Of a stretch of DNA of 21,907 bases, positions 8,215 through 15,287 are shown piece by piece. Positions within the stretch are counted from its first letter, which is position 1, and the number at the start of each line of letters is the position of its first letter. Location: NCBI GenBank assembly GCA_023511475.1, contig JAIMBM010000007.1:1-21907 (forward strand), read 5' to 3'. The notes beneath the pieces are model-generated. The model saw only the letters and a list, made by a program, of their open reading frames with translations. It was not told the DNA's origin and ran no database searches. Source of the DNA: Anaerolineae bacterium (GTDB lineage: Bacteria; Chloroflexota; Anaerolineae; SpSt-313). Made by a program: the position numbers and the translations under genes.

Positions 8215-9013
8215 GACGGTCTACCTCAAGCTTGGCGGATCGCTGATCACCGACAAGACCCGCAGGGAGACGCCCCGCCTAGACGTGCTCCGGCGCCTCT
8301 GCCACGAGATTGTCAGCGGGCTGGGCGCCCGCCCGGGCCTGAGGCTCGTGCTCGGCCACGGCAGCGGCTCCTACGGACATTTCGCCGCAGAGCGGTACGG
8401 CGTTCACCTCGGCTGCCCGACGGACTGGCGCGGCTACGCCGAGACGGCCGCGGCCGCCGCCCGCCTGAACCGCCTGGTCGTCGATTCCTGTCTGGAGGCC
8501 GGGGTGCCGGCGGCCTCACTGCAGCCCTCAGCCTCGGCACGAACACGCGAGGGCCGCCTCGAGGAGCTGGCGACGTGGCCGGTCGAGGTGCTGCTGCAAC
8601 GGGGGTTGGTGCCGGTCGTCTACGGCGATGTCGCCATCGATGAGACGCAGGGCTGCGCCATCATCGCCACCGAGCAGGTGTTTGCCTTTCTGGCGCGGCG
8701 CATCCCGCCGAAGCGTATCCTGCTGGCCGGCGAGGTCGACGGCGTCTACACCGATGACCCGCACCGGGTCCCTTCGGCGAGGCGCATCCCTCTGCTCACT
8801 CCGGCGGCCTGGCAGGAATCGGCCCACCAGCTTGCTGGTGCGAGAGGGTTTGACGTTACGGGCGGCATGCGCAGCAAGGTGCGCCTCATGCTTGAGCTGG
8901 TCGAGAGCCTGCCGGGCCTGGAGGTCTCGATTTTCTCGGGCACTGAGCCCGGCCGCGTGGAAGCGGCCCTCGTCGGAGAGGCGGGAGGCACGACGCTGGT
9001 AGCCCTGCCGTAA
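8204..9013 (+). CDS. Isopentenyl phosphate kinase
   Basis: A 269-residue amino-acid-kinase-fold protein that phosphorylates isopentenyl phosphate to isopentenyl diphosphate with ATP. Diagnostic elements are YLKLGGSLITDK (K9, K18), GHGSGSYGHF with His59 at the position of the essential IPK histidine that binds the substrate phosphate, GDVAID, LAGEVDGVYTDDP and GFDVTGGMRSKV. The His in GSYGH separates IPK from glutamate-5-kinase and uridylate-kinase relatives. The best start is the rare TTG at 8204: it gives MEAETVYLKLGG, has AAGGAGGG at 8186-8193, and overlaps the previous gene by 11 bases. Upstream in-frame sequence is shadow of the small-subunit gene. IPK is universal in archaea with the modified mevalonate pathway and sporadic in bacteria, including Chloroflexota. 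It is the last gene of the run before a 209-base non-coding gap. Confidence 0.93.
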   Translation: MEAETVYLKLGGSLITDKTRRETPRLDVLRRLCHEIVSGLGARPGLRLVLGHGSGSYGHFAAERYGVHLGCPTDWRGYAETAAAAARLNRLVVDSCLEAGVPAASLQPSASARTREGRLEELATWPVEVLLQRGLVPVVYGDVAIDETQGCAIIATEQVFAFLARRIPPKRILLAGEVDGVYTDDPHRVPSARRIPLLTPAAWQESAHQLAGARGFDVTGGMRSKVRLMLELVESLPGLEVSIFSGTEPGRVEAALVGEAGGTTLVALP

Positions 9014-9015
9014 CC

Positions 9016-9149
9016 GTTCAGACTCGCATCCTGGCAGCGCTGTCTGCCACGTGTTGCCCCTACCCCGACGAGCCGGCGCAAAGCCGATCCCGATGGGCGG
9101 GGCTACCAGCAGCCTGCCTCCATGCCATGCGCTGAACGCGAGTCTGAAC
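9016..9149. repeat. Perfect 12-base inverted repeat flanking a nested hairpin, downstream of IPK
   Basis: GTTCAGACTCGC at 9016-9027 is exactly complementary to GCGAGTCTGAAC at 9138-9149. Inside lies a 6-bp hairpin, TGGCAG (9032-9037) with CTGCCA (9044-9049) and a 6-base loop. A further 10-base pair crosses this arrangement: CTGGTAGCCC at 8996-9005, in the last codons of IPK, with GGGCTACCAG at 9100-9109. No U-rich tract follows, so it is not a standard intrinsic terminator. It could be a structured 3' end of the upstream transcript or a protein-binding site. The rseP promoter begins only 10 bases after it, so the structure is not part of the rseP leader from that promoter. The 209-base gap holds no convincing gene. 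Confidence 0.6.
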
Positions 9150-9158
9150 AGCTACGCC

Positions 9159-9187
9159 TTGCCAGCGGCCTGCCGGTGAGCTATAAT
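9159..9187 (+). promoter_or_regulatory. Sigma-70-type promoter for rseP
   Basis: TTGCCA (9159-9164), a 17-base spacer and a perfect TATAAT (9182-9187). Transcription would begin near 9194, leaving a leader of about 29 bases before the rseP ATG at 9223. This separates rseP and its followers from the isoprenoid run upstream. Confidence 0.8.
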
Positions 9188-9222
9188 GGGTCGTAGACCG
9201 TGCAAAGGTGGTCTGGGAGGAA

Positions 9223-10287
9223 ATGCCCGTTAGCCTGCTGGCTTTTTTGCTGATCTTTGGGCTCGTGGTGATCGTCCACGAGCTAGGGCACTTTGCCGTC
9301 GCCAAGCTCGCTGGTGTGCGTGTCGCCGAGTTCGGTCTGGGCTATCCACCCCGCCTGGTGCGCATTGCCAGGCGCGGCGACACAGAGTACACGCTGAATG
9401 CCATTCCCGTTGGCGGCTTTGTGCGGGTTCTCGGCGATGAAAGCCCCAACGACCCTCGCAGCCTGGCGCAGAAGGGACCCTGGCTGCGTGCGGCGTTCCT
9501 GTTCGCCGGCCCGGCCATGAATGTGGCGCTCGCCGCCCTGCTGTTCGCCGTCAGCCTGATGATTGGGGTGCTGACACCCATCGAGGGGCCGGGTGTGGGC
9601 GTCTACGGCGTGGCCCCAGGCTCGCCCGCGGCGGGAGCAGGCCTGCGGCCGGGCGATACGATCCTGGAGATCGACGGCGCCCCGGTCAACACCATCCCCG
9701 ACCTGCACGCGCTCGTGAACGCACGCCTCGACCAGGAGATCGCCCTCACGGTCCGCCGAGACGGCCAGGTGCTGGAGGAGCCGATACGCCTTGTGCCGCG
9801 CTCGGTGCATCCCGAAGACCAGGGCGCCATGGGAATCGTCATCGGTGAGCCCATCGGCAAGGTCGCCTATCCGCCCTGGGAGGCCGTCTGGCTGGGGCTG
9901 CAGCGCACCGGCTGGACCCTCGTGTCCATCATAGCAGGCCTTGTAGCCATGGTGCGCGGCAGCATTCCGCCGGACCTCACCGGCCCCATCGGCATCGCCC
10001 GAATGACTGCGGAGGTCGCCCGGACTGGGGTCGCACAGCTGGTGGACTGGACCGCCTTTCTGAGCATCAACCTCTTCATCATCAACCTGCTCCCAATTCC
10101 GGCTCTCGATGGCGGGCGGCTCGTCTTTGTGGCGCTCGAGATTGCGCGCCGCGGCCGGCGGATCGACCCGGGCAAGGAAGGATTGGTCCATTTCGTGGGG
10201 ATCGTCCTGCTGCTGGCCCTCTTCCTGGTCATCTCCTACTTTGACCTGGTGCGTATCGCTCAGGGAACGCCGCTGCCCGGGCCGTAG
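9223..10287 (+). CDS. rseP: RseP-family site-2 protease (membrane zinc metalloprotease)
   Basis: A 354-residue intramembrane zinc protease that cleaves transmembrane segments such as those of anti-sigma factors. The N-terminal membrane helix VSLLAFLLIFGLVVIVHELGHF carries the HExxH motif (H19, E20, H23). A second membrane segment lies near residues 93-118. A PDZ domain covers about 125-190 (GVAPGSPAAGAGLRPGDTI). The second active-site motif NLLPIPALDGGRLV begins at residue 288, and a last hydrophobic helix (FVGIVLLLALFLVISYF) is near the C-terminus. Length and order are those of the family, with a single PDZ domain rather than the two of E. coli RseP. The ATG at 9223 gives the usual short start; a GTG at 9208 would add five residues. 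In many bacteria rseP sits beside dxr; here it follows IPK. The zinc-ribbon gene is 61 bases downstream. Confidence 0.93.
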   Translation: MPVSLLAFLLIFGLVVIVHELGHFAVAKLAGVRVAEFGLGYPPRLVRIARRGDTEYTLNAIPVGGFVRVLGDESPNDPRSLAQKGPWLRAAFLFAGPAMNVALAALLFAVSLMIGVLTPIEGPGVGVYGVAPGSPAAGAGLRPGDTILEIDGAPVNTIPDLHALVNARLDQEIALTVRRDGQVLEEPIRLVPRSVHPEDQGAMGIVIGEPIGKVAYPPWEAVWLGLQRTGWTLVSIIAGLVAMVRGSIPPDLTGPIGIARMTAEVARTGVAQLVDWTAFLSINLFIINLLPIPALDGGRLVFVALEIARRGRRIDPGKEGLVHFVGIVLLLALFLVISYFDLVRIAQGTPLPGP

Positions 10288-10348
10288 AGCCCGGGAACAA
10301 GGTGCATATCTCAGCGCCAGCGCAGAAGCAGGGCCAAAGGGGCACGCC

Positions 10349-11185
10349 ATGAGGTGCAAGCGTTGCGGTGCAGCAGTCAAGCCGGGGAGCGGTTTCTGCC
10401 AGGTGTGCGGCGCAAACGTCGGGAGGCCGCCCCGCGGCATGGTGCGTTGCCGCCGATGCGGCCGACGCGTTCCTGCCGCAGGCCGATTGTGTCCGGCCTG
10501 TGGTGCCGAGCTGAAGCCGAGCTGGCGGGCGCTATACCTGTCGGCCCTGTGCCTCGCTGTCGTGGCCGGTGGCTACTATCTGGTGACCGACGTGATCAGC
10601 CTCGACAGGATCCGGCAACAGGTGGCCAGCCTCTCCCACGTGTCGCTGAGCTCGCTCCTGCCGCGGACGCCGGCCCCGTTCACGCCTTCACCGCCGCCAA
10701 CCGAGACACGCGCCACACCGACGCGCATCCCGACGGCGACACCGGTCACCCCGACGCCCACGCCATCCCCGAGCGCCACGGAGACTCCGTCGGCGGCTGC
10801 CAGTTCCCCGGCGGCGACCCCTTCGCCGGCTCCAAACGCGACCTTTGCCCTGGGAGCCGTCGAGCTCAGGGCCCCGGCCGATGGTGCGGTGATACAGGGG
10901 GACACAGTCGTGCTCTCCTGGAGGCATCGGGAGCCGCTGCCACCCGATGGGGTGTACGTCGTCACCCTCCGCTACTGGGCGGCAGCGCGCGAGGAGGCCG
11001 TGACCGCGTGGACCAGCGAGACGAGCTGGACTGTGCCTCCCGACCTTCGCCTGAAGGCTGATCCGGACAGGCGCGAGTTCCGGTGGAGCGTACAGATCAT
11101 GGGGCGGACGGCACCCGACTCGAGCGGCGGTGGGGGGATCGCCCTGAGCCCGCCGAGCGAGACGAGGGCCTTCCTATGGCCCTAG
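10349..11185 (+). CDS. Double zinc-ribbon, single-pass membrane protein with Thr/Pro-rich linker and beta-rich C-terminal domain
   Basis: A 278-residue protein of unknown function. It starts with two zinc ribbons, CKRCG...CQVCG (about residues 3-21) and CRRCG...CPACG (about 33-51). One membrane helix follows (ALYLSALCLAVVAGGYYLV, about 58-76). A Thr/Pro/Ser/Ala-rich linker spans about 110-165 (TPTPTPSPSATETP). A C-terminal domain of about 100 residues (ELRAPADGAVIQGDTVVLSW onward) resembles an Ig- or fibronectin-like beta sandwich. With no signal peptide, the ribbons should be cytoplasmic and the linker and domain outside. The ATG at 10349 has AAAGGGG (10336-10342) upstream. The stop overlaps the tldD start by 10 bases, so the two genes are probably co-translated. 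I do not recognise a named family beyond the ribbons. Confidence 0.78.
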   Translation: MRCKRCGAAVKPGSGFCQVCGANVGRPPRGMVRCRRCGRRVPAAGRLCPACGAELKPSWRALYLSALCLAVVAGGYYLVTDVISLDRIRQQVASLSHVSLSSLLPRTPAPFTPSPPPTETRATPTRIPTATPVTPTPTPSPSATETPSAAASSPAATPSPAPNATFALGAVELRAPADGAVIQGDTVVLSWRHREPLPPDGVYVVTLRYWAAAREEAVTAWTSETSWTVPPDLRLKADPDRREFRWSVQIMGRTAPDSSGGGGIALSPPSETRAFLWP

Positions 11186-12558
11186 AAGGGAAACACGGCA
11201 TGCGAGATTTGCTGCAGGACGCCCTGCGCGGCCACAGGGCGGACTATGTCGAGATTCGCATCGAAGAAGCCGAGACGACGGCCATCCGGTTCCGTGGCCG
11301 CGAGCTGGAAGAAGTCGGCCGCTCGCGCTCACTGGGCGGCAATGTTCGCGCACTCGTCCGGGGAGGCTGGGGATTTGCTTCCTTCAACGACGTGCGCGAC
11401 CTCCGGCGGTATGTCGAGATGGCGGTGCACCAGGCCCGCCTCGTCCCCCGCGAGCCTGTGACCCTCGCGCCGGCACCGGTTGTCGAGGACGTGGTCAGGG
11501 CGAGCGCCCGGAAGGACGTGCGAGGCATCTCGGTCGACGACAAGGTCGCCCTGCTCAAGGAGTACAACGAGCTCCTCTGGGCCTCGGCGCCGCTGCAGAC
11601 GACGGCTGCCCGCTATAACGACCTGTTCCGCAGGAGCATCTTTGCCAACTCGGAGGGCACCTACACCGAGCAGGAGGTCCTCGACCTGTCGGCCGTGCTC
11701 GTGGCCGTAGCGAGAAAGGACTCGGAGGTCGAGCAGGCCTTCCTCAGCGTCGGCTCCCAAGGCGACCTCTCGGTGCTCGATGGGCGGCAGGCCGAGGTCG
11801 AGGCAGTCGCCCGCCGAGCCGTCGAGCTCCTGTCGGCATCACGCATCAAGGGCGGCAGCTATACCGTCATCGTGGACCCCAGGCTCGCGGGCGTCTTTGT
11901 GCACGAGGCTTTCGGACACCTGAGCGAGGCTGACCACGTCTACGAGAACCCACGCCTGCGAGAGCTGATGGTTCTCGGCCGCCGCTTCGGCGGGCCGCCG
12001 CTCAACATCGTCGACGGGGCTGCCGTGCCGGGCCACCGCGGCTCGTATGCCTACGACTCGGAGGGGATGCCCGCACAGCGTACCTATCTGATCCGGGAGG
12101 GCGTCCTCGTTGGCCGGCTGCACTCCCGCGAGACGGCAGGCCGCATGGGCGAGCCTCCTTCCGCCAATGCGCGCAGCATCAGCTACCGCTTCCCACCGAT
12201 CGTGCGCATGACCAACACCTACATCGAGCCCGGCGATACGACCTTTGAGCAGATGCTCGCCAGCATTGACGACGGGGTCTACGTGAAAGACTCCTTCGGC
12301 GGGCAGACGAGCATGGAGATGTTCACCTTCTCCGCAGCGGAGGCCTTCCGCATCCGTAGGGGAAGGCTTGAGGAGCCACTGAGGGGGGTGAACCTCAGTG
12401 GCAACGTGTTCCAGACCCTGGCCAACATCGAGGCCATTGGCAACGACCTCCAGTGGTCGGAGGGCGGAGGCTGCGGCAAGGGCGAGCAGGCTCCCCTGCC
12501 GGTGGCGATGGGCAGCCCCCACCTTCTCATCCGGGATGTCGTGATCGGAGGCGGATGA
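11176..12558 (+). CDS. tldD: TldD-family metalloprotease subunit
   Basis: A 460-residue TldD protein, the metal-bearing subunit of the TldD/TldE protease, which trims unfolded peptides and matures some ribosomal peptides such as microcin B17. The zinc motif HEAFGH (243-248) lies in VFVHEAFGHLSEADHV. The third ligand is expected at C433 in GGGCGKGEQAPLPV. Other family features are ADYVEIRIEE near the start, the GSYAYDSEGMPAQRTYLIREG segment (shortened here) and GMPAQRT-type active-cleft residues. The ATG at 11176 overlaps the zinc-ribbon gene; the ATG at 11200, with GAAGGGA upstream, would give MRDLLQDALRG and is equally possible. The stop codon overlaps the tldE start (TGATG), the usual tldD-tldE coupling. 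No peptide-precursor gene is evident, so a general proteolytic role is more likely than antibiotic maturation. Confidence 0.92.
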   Translation: MALEGKHGMRDLLQDALRGHRADYVEIRIEEAETTAIRFRGRELEEVGRSRSLGGNVRALVRGGWGFASFNDVRDLRRYVEMAVHQARLVPREPVTLAPAPVVEDVVRASARKDVRGISVDDKVALLKEYNELLWASAPLQTTAARYNDLFRRSIFANSEGTYTEQEVLDLSAVLVAVARKDSEVEQAFLSVGSQGDLSVLDGRQAEVEAVARRAVELLSASRIKGGSYTVIVDPRLAGVFVHEAFGHLSEADHVYENPRLRELMVLGRRFGGPPLNIVDGAAVPGHRGSYAYDSEGMPAQRTYLIREGVLVGRLHSRETAGRMGEPPSANARSISYRFPPIVRMTNTYIEPGDTTFEQMLASIDDGVYVKDSFGGQTSMEMFTFSAAEAFRIRRGRLEEPLRGVNLSGNVFQTLANIEAIGNDLQWSEGGGCGKGEQAPLPVAMGSPHLLIRDVVIGGG

Positions 12559-13877
12559 TGCAGGATATAGCCGAACAGGTGCTCGCCCTGGCGAGTCGCT
12601 CGGCGACATGGGCCGAAGTCTATGCGGCACGCGAAGAGGAGACGCCGGTATCCTTCAAGGCCAACCGCCTGCACTCCATCGAGACTCGCGAGGCGCGAGG
12701 CCTGGCCCTGAGGGTTGTCGTAGAGGGCAGGATCGGATTCGCCAGCTCCTCTCAGTTGGACGAACCCGAGTTGCTCGTGCGTGACGCGCTGGCAACGGCG
12801 CGCTTCGGACCCGCGTCGGCGTTGGCGTACCCCACGCAGCAGGTGCAGGACCCTGGCCTTGGCCTCTATGATCAGCGCATAGCAGACCTCAGCGCCGACA
12901 CCATGGTCCAGATCGGCCAGCAGATGATCGACCGGGTGCGGGCCCACGGCGAGGACATCCTCTGCGACGCCGACGTCCGAAAATCGACCGGCACCGTCCT
13001 CCTCCTCAACTCCTCTGGCGGCCAGGGGACCTACTGCCAGACTGTGGTCTGGCTCGGGCTGAACGCGAACCGCGTGCGCGGCACGGACATCCTCGATATC
13101 TGGGAGGAAGACGCCTCCTGTCACCTGGCGGCCATCGATGCTGAGGGCGTCGTGAGGACCGTGCTCGAGAAGCTGGACCTTGCCGAGGAGATCGCGCCGA
13201 TCCGTACGGCATCGCTGCCGGTCATCTTCACGCCCAAGGGCGTCTACATGACGCTGCTCGCTCCCCTTCAGGCGGCCCTCAACGGCAAGCTTGTGCTCCA
13301 GGGCGCCTCACCACTCGCCGGTCGCCTCGGCGAGAGGGTGTTTGACCCGGGCTTTTCCGTCTTCGACGATGGTCGAGTGCCGGGCCAGCCCACCAGCGCC
13401 CCCATGGATGGAGAAGGCGTACCCACGCGGCGCACGGCTCTCGTCCAGGAGGGGAGCGTCAGCGCCTTCTACTATGACCTGCAGACGGCTGGGCTCGCAG
13501 GCACCGAGAGCACGGGTAACGGCCAGCGCGGCCTCACGAGCCTCCCCTCCCCAGCCACGCACGCCCTGCGCATCGTACCAGGGACAGCCTCCTACGAGGC
13601 GATGCTCTCAGACATATCGGAGGGCCTGCTGGTGGATCAGACCATGGGTGCGTGGGCCGGGAACGTGTTGGGAGGCCAGTTCTCCGGAAACGTGCATCTC
13701 GGCTTCAGGATCGAGAAGGGACGCCTGGTCGGTCGCGTCAAGGACACTATGGTTGCGGGCAACGTCTTCGAGGCGCTGGCCCACCTGGCCGGGATCGGCG
13801 ACCGGGCCCACTGGGTCGGTGGCAGGGCGGAGATCCCCTACCTGTACATACCCTCCCTCGCCGTATCGGCGCGCTAG
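12558..13877 (+). CDS. pmbA: TldE/PmbA-family protease subunit
   Basis: A 439-residue TldE (PmbA) protein, the non-metal partner that forms a heterodimer with TldD. It shows the family's N-terminal WAEVYAAREEETPVSFKANR, central FTPKGVYMTLLAPLQAALNG, GQPTSAPMDGEGVPTRRTAL, and C-terminal SGNVHLGFRIEKGRLVGRVK, which corresponds to the TldD core without the HExxxH ligands. The ATG at 12558 is six bases after GGAGG (12547-12551) and overlaps the tldD stop by one base; an ATG at 12555 is the alternative. It is the last gene of the rseP-tldE run. A 406-base gap follows, holding hairpins and then a new promoter. Confidence 0.92.
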   Translation: MQDIAEQVLALASRSATWAEVYAAREEETPVSFKANRLHSIETREARGLALRVVVEGRIGFASSSQLDEPELLVRDALATARFGPASALAYPTQQVQDPGLGLYDQRIADLSADTMVQIGQQMIDRVRAHGEDILCDADVRKSTGTVLLLNSSGGQGTYCQTVVWLGLNANRVRGTDILDIWEEDASCHLAAIDAEGVVRTVLEKLDLAEEIAPIRTASLPVIFTPKGVYMTLLAPLQAALNGKLVLQGASPLAGRLGERVFDPGFSVFDDGRVPGQPTSAPMDGEGVPTRRTALVQEGSVSAFYYDLQTAGLAGTESTGNGQRGLTSLPSPATHALRIVPGTASYEAMLSDISEGLLVDQTMGAWAGNVLGGQFSGNVHLGFRIEKGRLVGRVKDTMVAGNVFEALAHLAGIGDRAHWVGGRAEIPYLYIPSLAVSAR

Positions 13878-14203
13878 CCCGAGGGCCCCGCCGCCCAGAG
13901 GGAGCGGAGGCCCTCCTGACGGCTGCGCCTCCGAGATTGTGGCACGGATACCGCGTCGGCAATGCGGCGCGCGACGTGGCCGCTCAGACCTGCATTCGGG
14001 AGCATTGGCTCCCGGCGGTGCTGCCTCCACGCCCGCCGCCGAGTCTGGCCTCTGCAGGCGCACCCGACGGCGCGAGCCAGGCGAGCTAAGCGCGGCGCCC
14101 TGTTACGCTGCATGCGTCGCGGGAGGGGGTCCGCGGAAGCCCGAGAGGTGACCGGGCGCGGACCGCTCCCTGCCTGAGCATGCACCCGCAGCTTCTCCCG
14201 GGC
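13878..14203. other. Gene-free gap after tldE with several GC-rich hairpins
   Basis: No convincing gene lies here: short frames on either strand are arginine/alanine-rich and lack ribosome sites. Three inverted repeats stand out. GAGGGCC (13881-13887) pairs with GGCCCTC (13909-13915), just after the tldE stop. CGGGAGC (13997-14003) pairs with GCTCCCG (14008-14014) around a 4-base ATTG loop. A longer element spans 14121-14170. None is followed by a T-run. The first may help end the tldE transcript. Confidence 0.5.
14121..14170 (+). other. Extended 50-base stem-loop upstream of the HEAT-repeat gene
   Basis: Nested pairing: GGGAG (14121-14125) with CTCCC (14166-14170), GGTCCGCG (14128-14135) with CGCGGACC (14157-14164), and GCCCG (14139-14143) with CGGGC (14153-14157). 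The last pair shares base 14157 with the middle stem, so one of the two loses a base. It sits about 35 bases before the predicted promoter, so it belongs to the upstream transcript or is an independent structured RNA. I cannot assign it to a known RNA family. Confidence 0.5.
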
Positions 14204-14232
14204 TTTACCCTGTCGCGAGGGTGTGCTACAAT
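14204..14232 (+). promoter_or_regulatory. Promoter with extended -10 for the HEAT-acylphosphatase-FecR run
   Basis: TTTACC (14204-14209), a 17-base spacer and TACAAT (14227-14232), preceded by TGC, which makes an extended -10. Transcription would start near 14239, giving a leader of about 45 bases before the ATG at 14284. The same TGCTACAAT block occurs on the minus strand at 20481-20489. Confidence 0.7.
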
Positions 14233-14283
14233 AGCCACGAGACAGGCGGCCGCCCGGCCGCCAGCAAGAATGGTTGGTTAGGT

Positions 14284-15285
14284 ATGAGACAACGCACGCA
14301 CGGTCGTGAGTGGACCTTTGAGGAAGCGCTCGCCCTGATCTGCGATCCCGGGCAGCCACTGTCGCGCGCCATCATCTCTTTCCTCAGCGGAAGTGGCCGC
14401 GCTGAGGTACGCCAGTTCGCCGAATGCTGGCAGCAGCTCTCCATCGAGCGCCGCCGCGAGCTGATCGCTACTATGGTGGAGATGGCCGAAGCCGACTTTC
14501 AGCTGGACTTTAACGGCATCTTTCGCTGGGCACTGCAGTCTGAGGACCCGCAGGTGCGCGAGCGCGCCATCGAGGGCCTGTGGGAGGACGACTCCCCCGG
14601 CCTCATCGAGCCCCTGCTGCGCCTGATGCACACCGACCCTGAGCCTGCCGTCCGTGCCCGGGCAGCCTCGCTGCTCGGCCACTTTGCACTTCTGGGCGAG
14701 TTGGGGGATATCCCCGAGGAGCGCACCTCTCGCCTGCGCGAGGGGCTGCTTGAGACCATCGAGAACCCCCGCGAGGACACTGAAGTGCGTCGCCGGGCCA
14801 TCGAGTCGGTAGCCTATCTGAGTTCGGCCCCGGTGCGCGAGATCATAGACCGGGCGTACGAGGACCGCGACAGCCGGATGCGCCAGAGCGCCGTCTTTGC
14901 CATGGGACGCACGGCAGACCCACACTGGGAGGAGCCAATCAGGCGCGAGCTGCACTCCGCCGACCCGGCAATGCGCTACGAGGCAGCACGGGCCGCCGGC
15001 GAAATCGCCCTCCGCCCTGTCCTCGGCGAGGTCATCGGCCTCCTCAAGGACCCGGACCCAGAGGTGCGACAGATGGCGGTCTGGGCCCTCGGTCAGATCG
15101 GCGGCCCGCAGGCGCGCCGCGCCCTGGAGACCTGCCAGGCCTCTCCCGACGAGGCCATGCGCGACGCGGCCGAGGAAGCCCTGGCCGAGCTCGACTTCTC
15201 GAGCATGCCGCTGGACATGCTCTACGTTGAAGCCGAGAGCAACGATAGCACGGCATCCGCCCACGAGGAGGAAGAAGAGGCATAG
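14284..15285 (+). CDS. HEAT-repeat scaffold protein
   Basis: A 333-residue, probably cytoplasmic protein made mostly of HEAT/PBS-lyase-type helical repeats, which act as protein-binding scaffolds. Repeats are visible as recurring blocks such as DPQVRERAIEGLWED, DPEPAVRARAASLLGHFA, DTEVRRRAIESVAYL, DSRMRQSAVFAMGR, DPAMRYEAARAAGEIA and DPEVRQMAVWALGQIGG. The first 75 residues are helical but not repeat-like, and the tail is acidic (HEEEEEA). No catalytic motif is seen; phycobilin lyase activity is not implied, since the same repeats occur widely. The start at 14284 was chosen because the frame upstream overlaps the predicted -10 element; the ribosome site is weak. An acylphosphatase gene begins two bases after the stop. 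Confidence 0.83.
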   Translation: MRQRTHGREWTFEEALALICDPGQPLSRAIISFLSGSGRAEVRQFAECWQQLSIERRRELIATMVEMAEADFQLDFNGIFRWALQSEDPQVRERAIEGLWEDDSPGLIEPLLRLMHTDPEPAVRARAASLLGHFALLGELGDIPEERTSRLREGLLETIENPREDTEVRRRAIESVAYLSSAPVREIIDRAYEDRDSRMRQSAVFAMGRTADPHWEEPIRRELHSADPAMRYEAARAAGEIALRPVLGEVIGLLKDPDPEVRQMAVWALGQIGGPQARRALETCQASPDEAMRDAAEEALAELDFSSMPLDMLYVEAESNDSTASAHEEEEEA

Positions 15286-15287
15286 CG

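Noticed and set aside
9070..9109. GCGCAAAGCC followed by GCGGGGCTACC, recalling the cyclic-di-GMP-I riboswitch
   Set aside because: The stretch between the two motifs is only about 17 bases, too short for the second helix, and the 5' GGYAAACC part is missing. The element also lies upstream of the rseP promoter.
9060..9305. Minus-strand frame of 81 codons opposite the rseP start
   Set aside because: It runs through the rseP promoter and start with no ribosome site or known motif.
13962..14177. Short plus-strand frame of 71 codons in the tldE-HEAT gap, considered as a peptide substrate of TldD/E
   Set aside because: It is arginine-rich with no ribosome site or leader-like region and covers the stem-loops; composition is that of translated non-coding GC-rich DNA.
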